In this document: positions 24,971 through 38,869 of the stretch, in pieces
Position numbering within the stretch: the stretch's first letter is position 1
Layout: every line of letters begins with the position of its first letter
NCBI GenBank assembly: GCA_022410635.1
Contig: JAJVDF010001226.1
Location: 83,839 to 147,838, forward strand
DNA length: 64,000 nt
Direction of reading: 5' to 3'
From: Tretioscincus oriximinensis
Taxonomy: Eukaryota > Chordata > Lepidosauria > Squamata > Gymnophthalmidae
The notes under the pieces: generated by a model
What the model was told of the DNA's origin: nothing
Database searches by the model: none
Seen by the model: the letters and a program-made list of their open reading frames with translations, nothing else
Made by a program: the position numbers and the translations under genes

Positions 24971-27900
24971 TACATAGTTGAGGTGCAGTAGCGTCAAATG
25001 GAACATTACAGTAAGATTAGTATTAATTGTATCTTCTCTATTGTTTATCTGTCTGGAGGGAGAAGGGGGATAATTTAACAGATAATACCTTAAAAGAAGG
25101 ATATTTAGTTAAAGGAAATGGCATTCTATAAAGTCAGAGCAAGGTCTAAGATATTAGTTTTGGTTAGGCAAGTAAATTCTTCTTTGCATTTCATGGCTTC
25201 CACAACTGAAACACTACACCAAAATTCATGAATTATTGTCTGATATGCAATATTTTTCTTCTACTTTTTCTGCCACATACTTTTTGAATGCAGGGAAAAC
25301 ACCTTGTTTCATCCAACACAGGATTGTTGTTGTGTTTTGGGGGATGGATGGTCCAGTGAAGTTGTTCTTTAAAAAAAAGAAAAATCACGATGAAAATAAC
25401 CAATTAACTGAACAATGTGATTCCAAGGCTGTGCCCAGGCATGGCCAAATGAAAGTCAAATTTCTGTTGCATTTGCCTCATTAGGTTGTTGCACAATCTG
25501 GAAAATTGTGAGTTTTAGAGCCAATTATCCAGATGTGTGAATAGCTCTGGCAAGAAACATCAAGTGTGGGAGATGAAGGAATCTGATGTCAACAATGAAC
25601 TATCCAATAGCATTTAGGAGGGATTACTGTACTTCCTCTTGTCAGCCAGCAAACAAAATGGCTGATGGGAGAATGTNTCACATGATCAGAAAATCTCTCT
25701 TGACAGGAGCTGACAGAATGATAAAACTAGGAATATATTACAAATAGATGAACGGTATGCATTAAATCTAATAAACCAATTATCAGATGATGCTGGAATA
25801 AACAATGTGGATATAGCCTAATCCTNATGCTTATAGGTTTTATTTTTTAAAAAATGGAGCAGTGAGTTGCATACATTTAATCTACCTAAGCTCTGCAAAC
25901 AGACTTCTAAAATGTCCTAGTAGTACAGCTATGTTGTGATTTGCTATGCTCCTGTTCAATTCTGTTGTGATGTGTATAAATTCTCAGACCCCAAAATTAN
26001 ACTGGTGGATGAATAAGGGAAGGAATTTTTTTCCTGCTTTCAGGTTTGTTTGTGTTTCCAATTGCAGCAGTATGTAGAAACACTTTTGAGCCTTTTGGCT
26101 CCCAACTCTTGCTTTCTTTAGATACGTGTAATCCCATTGCACCTCATTTGCATTCAACAACTTTTTATTGGCATTATCGGACTAACTGATAAGAACTTCA
26201 GATAGACTGTTATGCACAAAACTTCTTGTGCATTATACACAATTGGTGTGACTAGAAGAGAAATACTCTGAATGTGCATTATCTAATTATTGTCTGTTTT
26301 CTCCTGAGGTGTGAATTTTCATTGCAAGTGGGAGCAAAGACGTACATTGCAAGGGCCCTTTTACTTGAACTAACTTTACTCTATCAACACCTCTAGAATG
26401 TCTTATTTTCCCACCTCCTGATGCTATCTCCTCTACAAGTGAATGATCCATGAGGTTTTTGGATCTCTTTCTGTACTTCAGAAGGAAGAGATATATAGTT
26501 TACATTTTTCAAATACTTCCAATCTACTCATCTGTTTTTACTGTACAACCCCATGCACAAGTATTAAAACTTTCTGATGACCATGGGAGCTATTGTCCTA
26601 TGAGTAACCATCACTCACATGCCAACAGAAGATCAATGCTCGTAGTAAGTTATATGAACATGAGTGCTTAAAATATAATTATAGTCAAAGCAGAAGAATA
26701 TACTGACCNGTACACATTCAAATATGTATAAATTGCTTAAGTGTATTTTAATGGAACCATGCCTCATGACAGGAAATGGTGAGAAAACAAATATTCACAT
26801 TGTGTCTTTTTCAGTGGTGTTGAACTGTCTATCATTTGTTTCCAATTACAGTAGCTTTAGAGCAATCTCGGCTGATTGGTGTAACAGTGTAAGATCTTGA
26901 GGTTCATTATTATCAACTTGTTTCTTCTATAATCTGTATTTATCCACATTATTCTGAATTATTTCCTACCCATGGTATGTCTAAATATATCACAGATCTT
27001 GATAAAAGGTCATAGATCTTGCTACACTGTGTTTTTTTTTTTAAACAAACCCGATTTATATAGGTGTAATTAAAAATAATAGCATTATAATGCAATTGAG
27101 CATGAAATTCAAGGTTTAATTGAAATGCACTGCTGTTCAGTTCATTCTTTAACTTATTTGTATACTGCCTTTCTAAAATACGATGTTCAAGGCATTTTAC
27201 AGCAAAAAATGAAAACAATATAAACTTCATTGTTACATAAATATCAACAATTAACACACTATTAACAGAAACAGAAAATTCCTAAATAAAAACTAGTTAT
27301 GGAAAAAAGCATTCTTGAAAGGATGTAGTGCTAGAGAGTACTAAAGAAGCCAAGGCAGCTTCCCCATACAAATTTGTCCTAAAAGCATCAGTAAGGACAG
27401 GGGTATTGTTTCCTGCTGTCAACCTAGTCACCATTTAGGAATGAGTTCTGGAGCTTCAAGGCAGAAAATGACAGTGATAGAATCCTGGCAACTGTAACTG
27501 CAACCTCATTCTATTTAGGTTAGTTTAAAACTATGTTCAGATATAACAAAGGGGAAATATGGAATTACTTTAAAAACAGTAGTATGTGGCATCATGGTTC
27601 TTATGGACATTGAGAAATGTCGCAGACTGTTGGTAATCAATCCCACTTCAGAATCTTGTCATGTCAGAGCTGCTCCAGAGNTCTTTTTCTTTCTCTTCTT
27701 TCTCTTTTCCTTTTCCTTCTTCCACTGTGATCACAGATTCATCTACACAGATTCATAATCCCTCTACATTTTTAATATACCTGGAGATATTGAAAATAGA
27801 TCCTAGAACATTTCACGAGTAAGATTGCTAGTCCATTTTGACAGTGCCTATTCATTGATTCTTTCCCAGCTGATCTCCTATTTCCAGGTTTTGTTGTGTT

Positions 27901-30900
27901 TTTCTCTTTTGTATGTAGGATTGGATTTGAGAGGGCAGTTGAAATGTGGAAACTTGTTTTCATCTGAATATGGCTATTTTAAAAAGGCATAATTGCATAG
28001 GATTAGAATGTAACAGGAGAGTTAATAATAGGAAAGAAGCCCATGTTATATTAAAACTTTAATTTGAAAGGCACGAAAAAGACCAAGGAAAAAATGACTA
28101 GCAGCCCTTTTGATAATGTTCAGTCATTTGCACATTATTGAAGATAATTAAGCCGTGTGTTCTTAATTGTTGACAATAATATGAAGTGAAATATCTATGT
28201 GATTATTTGGTTTAGTCAGACAGTGAGCATTTTTAGAGTTGCTCTTTTTTTAAGAGAACAAAAAAGAACCAGATGGCAAAAAAACCCCACAAAAGGCAAA
28301 GACTAAAAAGAATCAAATGCCATTGCAATATTTAATAAAATAAGACTTCCATAATATTGCAATAATATTAAAATCCAGATGCATTTTGGCAGAGGAAAAC
28401 CTTCCCCAGGGGTGTGTCAAAAATAACCATGAACAAGAACAGCAAATCCTAGGTTAGATTTTTTAAAAAAGAAGATGTGTTCAAATGTGCTAAGAACCAT
28501 AGTTTTAGCTCATTTACTGCTAATGCTATTCTATTTTTATATAGCATGCTAAATCTGAAATTAAAACATTATAAAAGGGATTAAATTTACTACAAAGTTA
28601 AGATGCAAAATACACGTCAAATTGAGATTCAGTTAGCAAAATCCCAATTAAATTTTCTGAAATTGTATGAAATATTTCATGTGGAAATGTTTTTCAATGG
28701 ATTCAGTAGGTTAGTGCTACATTCTGAAGAAAATGAAAGTTAGCTGAGGTTCCTTGGGAAGAAGACATGAAATCATATTTTCCCAGGATATGCCCCATTC
28801 ACTGTTTTGTACAGTGTCCATGTTCCAGAGGTGGATATAGAAAAGAAGTGCTTGCCACAGATATCTCCCATAATCATAGTTACAATATAAAAGTAGATAT
28901 AAGGTTATTAATTTTGAAGTCCAGAACTAAATAAATTTACACATTGTCTTGGATACCCTCATTGAATGAGTTCAGATGTCTGATGAAGGCAAGTGTTCAC
29001 TCAGGCCTTCAACTGAGGAAACAACTTCCCCTCCTCATTCAAGCACTGTCACTGTGTTAATCAATCTATATTTTTTTTGTTATTTTATTGTGATGCAAAA
29101 TTGTTTGTGGATAGCTGTATTTGTGAAGAAGGGGTCGTTGCCCCATTATAAATGAGACAAAATGGTGTCCAGACTTTCTTGTTCATGTTTGAATCCAGAA
29201 AGTAATTTTCTAGGACAAAATTTAAAAGAAAGAAACCTCATTATGGAATTTGTGCCACTTTGGCAGAATCTAACCCTTGCAACTAGCAAATAACTACTAT
29301 ATTCTATGGCATTCCAAAGCATTTATATTCAAAAAAGATGATATATTAATATGAGAAAAAATGTTTTTTTAAAGAAATATATATTTCGTATTTATNCTGT
29401 AGACATGATAAATTGGGGTTTGTTTACATGGATTGTGTAATTATGGAATAATAATGTGTGAAGCAGATAGCACTATGGTTGTAATAGGACCCTTCCCAAA
29501 GCTCCCAAACAGCTCCTATGCTAGTCTAGGTATCCTAGGAGTTGAATCACTTACATATTCTCAAGGAAAGGNGGTAGAGAGTCTTTTTTCCTTCCTTTAG
29601 TCCAATTTTTCAGGACTGAAGATGAATTAAAAATAATTGTTGGAAGAGTACTTTACGGTACTTTCTCTCAGAAGCTATAAATGTATACCAGATCACATTT
29701 ACTTTTGTATAATCTTGTGGGGGGAAAGGGTTTTTTCACTGTAAGTGAATAATTGTGGTTTTCTTCCATTGGAATAGTATTGATCATACTCCAACTTTTT
29801 AAAGAATTGTTTTGAGTTTATTTTCTCACATATCTTTGAGTATTGAATCTAGACCTACATATTAAAACAAAACCTGGCACCAAGGCCCTTTCTACGCTAG
29901 ACCTTATTCCATATTATATTTCAGAATGCCTGCCATTTGCATGGTAGTGGAGATGATAGCAAGCCCCAGGTAAGACCTGACATAGTTTGCACCAGCATGT
30001 GGAAGGCATGTCTCTTTTCTGAATAAGATCCGGGGCAAAAAGGGTCTAAGAAATATTGAAAGCTAAGTTGCTGAGTTCTTGTCAAATATGAAAGGAAAAG
30101 ATAGAAGATATCAGAAAGAAAACCATCTGTGAAAATAGTTCACTGACAAGATATTTGTAAGTACATTGAAGAAGTTCAGCATGAAAGTTTTGCTGGTTTC
30201 AGTAAGCCTTAAAACTGACTCCCACAGCACTAGTTGTAAAACATACAGACCAACAATGATGTTGGCAAGACTTTCCTGTAAAATCATCATTCCAGTACAT
30301 CACCTGAGTCTTTTTTTGGGGTGTTCAAAACATTTTATTTAAAAATTTTCTTCCACATACAAATTACATTTAAAATGTCCAAACAATTTTTCCCTTTTTA
30401 TACAACCCCCCATTGCAACATACATAATTCTTTTTCTGTTATGGCAGTTTGGGTTTACATATGAAAAATCAATGTCAGTCTTAATTTAAAAGTTTCATTC
30501 CCCAATCTGCCTTCTATATAATTTTTTACTGGCAATTGTTTTTGTTTATATATCACCCAAGTTATTTAAATAAGAGCTGAAACGTATTGTGCTTAGCACA
30601 GTCCCTCATCCGTATGCAAGTTAAGAACACTGACCCAGTCGTATGGCTTCCTTTAGAATACATTCACCTTGTATATTTTTTTTCAGAAATGGAACTTGCA
30701 AAGCTTGTTTGCACTGGGATTTTGGTGTTTAAAGATTCAATTCTATTTAGACCAGTCACAAAGCCTGAGGGTTCAGGCAATATACTGTATATTACTTGGA
30801 ACAGCTATTTGCCTTGGTGAAAATATGCCACTCTGAAGATATTTGCCTTTACATAGGTTTCACTTCTTGATCTTTAATGCACTCCTTTCAAATATAGTAA

Positions 30901-33900
30901 CATATTAACTCTATCCATGAAAACTTGTGTAGTAATTTACTAAAGCATAATGTGATAGCCTTCAGGATAGGTTTAGAGAAGTCAAAATGGATTGAAACAA
31001 AAGCANTTCCATACATGTATGATTTTAGCTTAGCTAGGGGGTATTTGGCCTATTTGTTAGTGGTAATCCCAACATAGCCATGCTATAAAGGAAAGATTTT
31101 ATTGCTTTTCTGGAAAACAGCTCTCAAAGTAGGATTTGTTTGTTTTAAAAAGTGCAAAATCACTTGTTTCTGGTCAAGTGGGAGCTAGATAGCTTACCCT
31201 CCTGATATGTGCATGCTTGATTCTGGAGCAAAAATGGCTGTGTGCAAGTATAAAACACTATTCAGGCACACTTCCCAGTATGTTGCAGTGAGAAAATATC
31301 CAGATGTGTTCACTTTCCCCCTGGGTCAACCCAGCAGTCTAGAGTTTAGCAATGATTCCAGAGGGACTATTCTTTGGATTGTTAATAGAATCTGTGATTT
31401 TCTGTGGGTGTCTGGACCCAACCAAGCATATGTGCTTCAAATTTGATACATTTGACTTGTGAGATGCCCCTACTTTCTGTAAAACTCATCTTTTCAAACT
31501 TAGGGATTCCAAGATAGTACTTTGCATAGTAATTTAATAAACTACTATTGTTTATAAAAATGCAGGTTGGTTTTAATCCTCTTTCTGGTGTAATGAGATC
31601 ATGCAATTACAATGGCATTTGCGTCTGCAACTTGGGTTTCTCATATTTGTAAAATGTTAAAGGCTTCACATTGCATAAACCTGAGTTGGGTAGCAGCACT
31701 TATAAAGTGTGTCTAAGATGCTCTGGATGTATTAATTTTTCAGTTATGCTTCTGGGAGCTATTTAGAAAAGTGTGCAATTACTTTTCTATTTTTCAGAAA
31801 ACAATAATTACCATGCTGAAAAGGAGAAAAAGGAAGTGCATTTTAATCTTTTTAAATTGTTTTAATTTACAGTGTTAAGACACATCTACTGGGTTTACAT
31901 ATGGTCTGATTTTTAACACAGAATACAACCTAATAATTTACCAAAATTACACATACATATACATGTCTATATATATTTTCTGCTAAAAAAATTGCTGAGG
32001 AAAATGTAAGGATTCTAAGAAAAAGTAATATGATTCTTCTTTCCCACCAAAAAGTTTGCTCTGAGCTCATTTATCTTTAACAATGTAAGATTTGATATAT
32101 GTTCTTACTTTCTAATGTTTATCTCTCTAAGCCAAACAAATTATATAATGTGTCTTAAATGTTTATGACAGGTCTATACAATCTGTGATCTTTCAAGCTA
32201 AATGCAATTTATAAACTGAACAATGCAGCCCGCTAAGTCCTTGATACAACATTATATTATTGATTGCTTTACGTGCTGGTATATATATGAGCATGTTGTT
32301 TCAATTTGATTGTGACTGTTAATCTAACTTCTGACTCACACATGTTTGAGTTTTTGCAGTCTCTTGGTGGCATAACTTGAACTCCTGAGTGAGATATGCC
32401 GTGGTTGATAGACTACAAATTGGATAGCATTGATTGGTAGCCATTTTTTCACAATCTAGAATGTGAAGATGTGAGTCGAAACCAGTTACAAGATGGCAGG
32501 AAGTAATTGTGGAATTTAATTTAGATCATATATTTACCAGCCAGAAAGTGGGAAGTTCAGAAATATTGGGCTTTTAACTATGTCTGCCAGCTCCTTTTGT
32601 AATTGTTCCTGTTCCTAATACTGGTCAAACACCCAACCACTCCTCACCTCCCATGCTTGGCTTGCATTTGGGTAGACGGAACAGGAACAATAAAAAAGCT
32701 GGTGGATAGAAGCAAGCAGTGACTATTACTGGACCTAGGTCCTGTCCCNACTGAGCCTTAATCTGGGTTATATCTCAGTAAAGAACTTGGCCGTACACAT
32801 GCCAGTGTAGATAATGTGTCTAGACTTGTACGTAGGTGGCAGGCTCTGATTTCAAGATATAACCCAGAATAAGGCTCAGGACCCTAGTGTTATTTGGACT
32901 TCCCATAACTACTACTGTATGTTTAGAGATATCCTGGGATTATATTGTGAATGCCATGTATATATACACATATATATAGCATTCCCATAGGCTGTAACCT
33001 CACACTGGTAATTAAGCTTCACTGTGACTGTTTAAAGCAGGAGCAAACTGAGGCTGATTTCAGGTTGGAATCTGTCCTGCCCTCTTTGCAACTGGATCTT
33101 AAAACCATGGTAAGAGCTCTGGGTGTTGGGGGTAAGAGTAGTGTGGTACTGCAGCTAGACTTGGAAGTTATGGAGGAGTCAGCAGGATGGGGGAGATGAA
33201 ATCCACAAAATCTCACCAGCCATATCCCCTCACACCTCCCCCTGGGTTCCTGGGAAAGACCCCACTCTTAGTGCCCTCTCATGTCCAGTGGTCTCCATGA
33301 TGTGACCCACCTCCACAATTACCCATGTGACAGCCAACCATATAGCTTACTTCACCACAAGGGGAGGCCACAGAAAGCCAAAGGGCACCAGGGGTGTGTG
33401 TGTTAGGAGTGGGAGGCTGCCAGAAGTGGGTTGGGAAAAGGCACAGTAGAATGGCTAAATTGCATCTCCTGCCCTCATCATTAATGGTTCCATTTCCCCT
33501 GGTAATTTTCACATCCCTTAGGTCTAGCCCATTCCTGCACTGTTCTTACCCCAATCCTCAAAGGGTCCTCTATGCTTTCAAGAGTACAAGATGGAAGTGA
33601 CGCAGGAAATGCGAGCCGTGTATTCCAAGCTGAAATTGATCTCACATTGCTCCCACTTTTAAACTGGTCAGTTAAACTGAAGCTATTATTGGTGTGTGAC
33701 CATGGCTATCTTCTCAGGTAAAACATGGATCTTTAACCTGCATATAGGCACTCAAGATAAACTATTGTTATGATATACTCTTTTATGATGAGAATTAGTA
33801 AGTACTATAGCAATTTTGGAGACCTATGTATCTAAGCAATCTAGTGGATTTTGTTAATCCTTGAATGGCAGCAACAGCATCTCTAGAAGATAATTCATTG

Positions 33901-33940
33901 CACTTGTCTAAATCAGGAACAAATCATTCATAATCTATGC
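24971..33940. other. Intergenic, mostly unannotatable
   Basis: About 9 kb of AT-rich DNA downstream of GABRA2 with no supported gene. A LINE-like 3' tail (TGTATACTGCCTTTCTAAAATACG type) is seen on the plus strand at about 27140-27250. The palindromic MITE at 32738 is listed separately. Elsewhere I see no structure beyond short A/T runs. Confidence 0.6.
32738..32883. mobile_element. Palindromic MITE, copy 2 (TSD CTA)
   Basis: A 146-bp element beginning GGTCCTGTCCC and ending CAGGACC, flanked by CTA at 32735-32737 and 32884-32886. The inner arms contain CTGAGCCTTAATCTGGGTTATATCT and its counterpart. The right arm has lost about 7 bp next to the terminus. It belongs to the same family as the copies at 5058, 34861, 38870 and 59638. 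Confidence 0.75.
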
Positions 33941-34178
33941 TGTTGTTCAGTTGCTAGGTCATGTTCACATTCTTTGTAACTGCACATATCATTGCACGCC
34001 AGACCCTTCTGTCCTTTGCTGTCTCCTGGAGTATGCCAAATCTCATGTTCATTGCCTCCATGACTCCACCCATTTCATTCTTTTCTATCCTCTTCCCCTT
34101 TTGCCTTCAATGTCTAACAGTCTGGTATTCATAATTTCTAGCACCTTGGTATTCAGGAGTATTCTAAACCTGTGAGCC
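33941..34178 (-). mobile_element. BovB/RTE LINE or BovB-tailed SINE, 3' end
   Basis: On the minus strand it reads through AGGGTCTGGCGTGCAATG...ACAAAGAATGTGAACATGACCTAGCAACTGAACAAC. This parallels the well-known BovB 3' end (GGCCTGGCGTGCTGCAG...ACACGACTGAGCGACTGAAC). BovB is abundant in squamates. Only the 3' end is present. Confidence 0.75.
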
Positions 34179-34860
34179 TCCTCTGCCTTCTTATGTATGT
34201 ATCTACCTATGTATTTTGATTGATTAAAAAGGAGGACCAGAGGGTGACTTATTTGCTTCTCTGTTATGGTAAAACACAATACACAAACACTTGCACACTT
34301 AAAATAAATCTGCATGATAAATGTAGTATATGTAATTTTAACATCAATGTCAAAAAAAGCTGAATGACACTTCACTTTTCAGCATTTGGAAGTTAAAGAG
34401 TTACACACTCACATACACACACACACACAAAGACAAATGGGGGAATTGTAATATTCTGTAATTTGTGACCTTGTTCAGCTGAGAGGAAAGTTATTGCTTT
34501 CAGGACATTGTAAAGGAAATAACACGACCAATGTTTGAACGTGTCACTTTGCCTGCCGTTGAAAGAATATATATTGACCCCTTTCACACAAAATGTTGCT
34601 TTTTATTATCTTTTTTGGTACTTATTAAAATAATTTAAATATACTATATTTGTTTTGTTTTGCCTTTGAAGCTTATTGCTACATCTGTGTTTTATTAAAC
34701 GGAAAGAATGAAACACTGTAATGAAAGCTATTCACATAAACCATGTGCTATTTTTCTTCTGGATTCTTATGTCCCATTTATTTCCCTCCCCCTAGGATAA
34801 CATTACCTAATACCAGTTGAATATGATAATCACATCAATAATGCAAGCGAAGCACAGTTT
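34179..34860. other. Intergenic, (AC)n tract only
   Basis: No gene is seen. A short (CA)n run is present at 34409-34429. Confidence 0.6.
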
Positions 34861-35040
34861 GGCCCTGTCCCCACTGAGCATTATTCTGGGCTATATCTTG
34901 CAATAGGAGCCTGCCATCTACATGGTAGTGTAGGCTATGGCAGGCCCCGAATGGGGCCTGCCATAGCCTATACTGGCATGTGGGTGGCCAAGCTCTGTCC
35001 TAAGATATGACCCAGACGAAGGCTCAGTGGGGACAGGGCC
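34861..35040. mobile_element. Palindromic MITE, copy 3 (best preserved, TSD TTT)
   Basis: The 180-bp element starts GGCCCTGTCCCCACTGAGC, and its right end is the near-exact reverse complement. It is flanked by TTT at 34858-34860 and 35041-35043. Nearly the whole element folds: CTATATCTTG pairs with TAAGATATGA, and the centre is an inverted GGCAGGCCCC...GGGGCCTGCC. This copy defines the family consensus in this window. Confidence 0.85.
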
Positions 35041-36469
35041 TTTGTTTTGTCTACTTGGAATAAATAGTGCTGGTCGGATATGTGTTTTAAAATTGTCTTT
35101 AGTTCTGAAGAACTAGACAGAGGCAGCATCCACACACAGGCTTATAGCCTGGGATATCAGACTATCCTGCACTATAAGCCATTGACCCCCTGCCCACATT
35201 TGCCTTGTTGTTGTGTGGTGGCACCAGAGCCCTACTCGCGAAGAGCATTCCATCGCCATGGCAATGTGCAGGGTGCTGCCATCACAGTGACATGGCTCCT
35301 GCATCATAGTTTCCCGATTCACTGATGGCAGCGAGGTCTCACACATCTTTGGGCAAGATCTCACTCCAGCCAGGTCCACATGGGCAGATGAAGCGCTGCC
35401 ACCGAGACCTCTGCCTCTGAATCACATTTTGCCCACTCTTCAAAGTAGAGGGGAAATGGGCTTTTTCCGCACAATCAGAGCAGATGGCCCACAATCTGCT
35501 CTGGTGGTTTTGCCTCTTGGAGTGCTCCCATCCAGCCCTGAGGGTGACATGGTTGATGCANCCTAAATCAGAAAAAAGACAATAGTTCAGTTATTCAGGA
35601 CTGAAGCTGTTTTAAAAGCAAAGTGTGTGACCAAGATCTAAATGACTATGCCTTGAGGAAAGCCAAGACTAACATTTTCTCTAGTACATTGAGCAACATT
35701 GTATGCAAATTTCCTACAAGTGACAGCAACCTTAAAAGGCATGAATTCCTTACAAAGCCAGNGTACTAGTAATTGCAATACTCTTTCAGTCGCAGTAATT
35801 TAGTGTTAAAAATAAGCAATGATTTTGGTGCTCTATTCCAGTCATACAGGTATCTATACGGGTATCTGCTTTCTGGAATTTCTGTCCATACCAAAGAAAG
35901 CTATGGGCCATGATTAGGTGGCAGAAGGGTGTAGCCGTTCTGGTATATGGAGGAACCTTTAAATTGGTACAATAGGAAGAACTATTGGAAGTGCCAATGG
36001 ATGTCTGTGCACCACCACCAAAGAGTTCCCAGACAGAAACATTCTTACTATGCCTTTTAGTCTTAAGTGCTGATTTTAAGCACTAAACTAGGCTTTAGGA
36101 GCTGGTGCTCAGCTGCCCTAATGTGGGCAATCTTTGCCTGTTCTGCAATGGAGAGGTTGCCTAATGTGAAAATGGTTCTAGACTAAAGTTACGTTCACAA
36201 ACAAGAAGGAAAACCCTTTCTGAAACAGCTTAGAGATAGCACTAAGAAGGAACAATTAAAAGTTGAATATAAATTAACCATCAGGGTATTGATGTATGTA
36301 GCATAACTAATTATTGCGACTAGGTAGAAATATGTAAATAACTTAACATGATGGAATGCTAACATATGGGAGACATGTATGGACAGTCCCATCACAGACT
36401 GACAAAACAGAGTGTCTAATGTGCACAAGCAAGAGACAAGGTCAAAAATATGAAGTTCCTGCTGGGAAA
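35041..36469. other. Intergenic, possible decayed fold-back
   Basis: GC-richer DNA at 35120-35570 starts with GCAGCATCCACACACAGGC and ends with GTTGATGCANCCT, possible terminal repeats of an old element. The rest is unassigned. Confidence 0.35.
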
Positions 36470-37394
36470 AACTTTATTGAAAAATGACAGCTATTACAAT
36501 CAATTCAGTATATAGACTTCTAGCTAAACATCGTTTATTGTAAACCAAATATGAAAAGGCACATTTCTCAAAAAAACCAGGCAGATGTACAAATAGTCTA
36601 TATTTTTCTCCAGGTGTACTAATAAAAACCCAAAATTTCAATTGGAATTTAGGACATTTATCCACTTCTGGGATTCAAATTCTACGTGTTGAATTAGAAT
36701 GGGAATGAAGAGGCCATCGGCACATAACCCTGCTGTCTCCCCAAGAAAGAATCAATGTCTAACTAATGTTACAACAGTATTTCCCAGAATCTGGTACGTG
36801 CACTATTAGTAGACTGCAAAATGACTTTAGGTAGAATGCAAATGTCCATTTTTAGAAATGAATAAAAATATTTAGGTGAAAATAAATGACTAAATTTAAA
36901 CACTAACTAGTGTCCTGTCTCACACAAGTTAAACTTAAGAAAACAAGTTAAACAAGTTACAATAAAGAAACAAAACTTAAACTGTAGAACTGGTACCATA
37001 ACTACAGTATACAGACCCAGAGACATGGTGTTTAACAGCGCACCACATAGGTGTAAACAGCTAATAGAAAACGCAGGAAGCTAGAACAGAAACAGAGATA
37101 AAAGTTTGGATATATTCTCAACAACAAGCATCTATGGAACTTTTAGCTTATTTATAGAAATAGCTGAAGACTGTGTGTGTGTCATTATATGAGCTCTTTC
37201 ATTAACTTTTTCTGTGCTTGTTTCTTCTTTCTACAAGTAGCAAAATCTTGAATCTCAACTTGTTCCTCTCTCAGCAATTGTCTCAAAAAAAGACCCTGCC
37301 TATGGCTAAGAAACCTTTGGTAGTCTTGTCTATGGCAGAGGCTGAAGCCTAGCAGAGTCCTCTTCATCCGAGTCCCTGCTGGATGAGAAGGGGA
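36470..37394 (-). other. Possible terminal exon or retrocopy 3' end, minus strand
   Basis: Reading on the minus strand, a good acceptor (TTCCCCTTCTCATCCAGCAG, ending near 37377) is followed by a 60-codon open frame from the ATG at 37367 to the TAA at 37185. The frame includes DYQRFLSHRQGLFLRQLLRE and KKKQAQKKLMKELI. About 700 nt of AT-rich sequence then ends in AATAAA at 36478-36473, with a T/G-rich stretch beyond. A second frame reads SSRDSDEEDSARLQPLP before a stop. No poly(A) tract follows, which argues against a simple processed pseudogene. I do not recognise the protein, and no gene is expected between GABRA2 and GABRG1 in mammals. It may be a lncRNA end, a lineage-specific gene or chance. 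Confidence 0.25.
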
Positions 37395-37954
37395 ACATGA
37401 TAAATGCAGGTAACGTACTAGAGAATAGAGTTACACTGCAGCATGGAACATAAAAACTGCATAAAAAATTTCTTTAAGAGAATGACGGATTTTGAATCTA
37501 ATCTAACAAATTTTGCACATTTTGCTACTCTGTTGACGTCTCTGATATATTTCCAGGCTGAGGGAAACAGGGCTTCGTAGATCATGCNTCTGTAATGCAA
37601 AATAAACTGCCTAATTCATGATAGTAGGAATACTGAAAAAAAACACTATTAAAAATTAAATAAACTTTCATTGCATATTGTCTTATCATATTTAACGTAA
37701 CATATTTAACTTCAGGCTTCATTAATTTCCATCTAGTGGATAATCAGCAGGCTACATAAAACTGATTTCCAAACAGCATTTTTAATATTTAGCAGTAAAG
37801 TGTTGAAATTTATTGCAGTAGATAAATTCTACCAAATCAGCTTTTTTAAAAAGTAAAATAATGTGTGCAGTCTTACGATCATTATATTCTAAGCTTTAAT
37901 TTGCAGAAAGTTATTTTACAGAGCAATATATATGACCTATATCAATATATATAT

Positions 37955-38110
37955 GGCAAGCTTATTTTTCACCCAAAGGCTTACCTTCTATCTTCCCCAC
38001 CATGCTGTGATGGTCCCTATTTATCTAAATGCAATTTCTTGCTTTCAAATAGCTGAGTTGACTAGAGCTGAGCCCAGTAGAAGGCTCTCTGGAAGGCCTT
38101 CTAATGTTAA
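37955..38110 (-). mobile_element. tRNA-derived SINE, copy 2 (body only)
   Basis: It shares the stretch AGGCTTACCTTCTATCTTCCCCACCA and GCAATTTCTTGCTTTCAAATAGCTGAGTTG with the copies at 8651 and 48990. The tRNA-like head and the tail are missing. Confidence 0.7.
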
Positions 38111-38469
38111 TAGCAGTTCTGCTGCCTGCATGAATGGGGGTATCTACAATGGCTGTGTCTTTGGGCAGCAGGCAACAAGTTCTGAAGGTACCATCCACTA
38201 TCTGCATAAGTAGTTGTAGCACCACCATCACCATAAGGGCTTTCCAGAGGGAAATCTTTCTTGGCCTCTTACCTAAATTTAAAACTCAGTTATCANACAC
38301 AGGATTGATAGACTTCTCAGAGATACAGCATTGCATGAACGTTGTGGTTTTTTTCCAAACAAAGGCTGCGTGCACACGACGACCTAAAAACCGCTACAAA
38401 GCTATATTCCGGAATATAGCAATTGCGTGGCTGTGCAGACTAAACTGTATTCCGTGACCATAAGTGACA

Positions 38470-38800
38470 GGCTTCTGCCCCCCTGCCTGCTTTTGGGGGC
38501 TGCTGCTGCCTGGAGATGGTTCGGCTGAGGCTAGGAGGAGGATTGACATTGTCTTCACCAACCCCGGTGGGGTTGGCGCTCTCCTCTTAGGCTGGCCAGC
38601 ACCCGCCTACTTTGGGGGGCTGCTGCTGCTTGGAGATGGTTCGGCTGGAGAGGAGAGCGTTGTCCCCACTGGGGTTGACAGCAACAATGGCGACGCTGCC
38701 TGAGGGAATCGTGGGTGTCATAGTCCCATTACCTCCTCACCTAAGCCAAACCACCTCCACGCAGCAGCAGCCCCTGAAAGCAGGCAGAGGGCTGGCTGGG
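38470..38800. repeat. GC-rich inverted plus direct repeat block
   Basis: GGGGCTGCTGCTGCCTGGAG with ATGGTTCGGCTG following occurs at about 38495-38527 and again, directly repeated, at about 38618-38650. An inverted copy (CAGCAGCAGCCCCTGAAAGC) follows at about 38763. The outer arms, starting CCTGCCTGCTTT on one side and TCTGCCTGCTTT reversed on the other, remain alignable for roughly 60 nt. Confidence 0.65.
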
Positions 38801-38869
38801 CTGAGACGAAAATGTAGGTAGATTCTGCCGAAGCAACTTCAGGAGGTGGCCACGCTTGTGTGTACTGAG

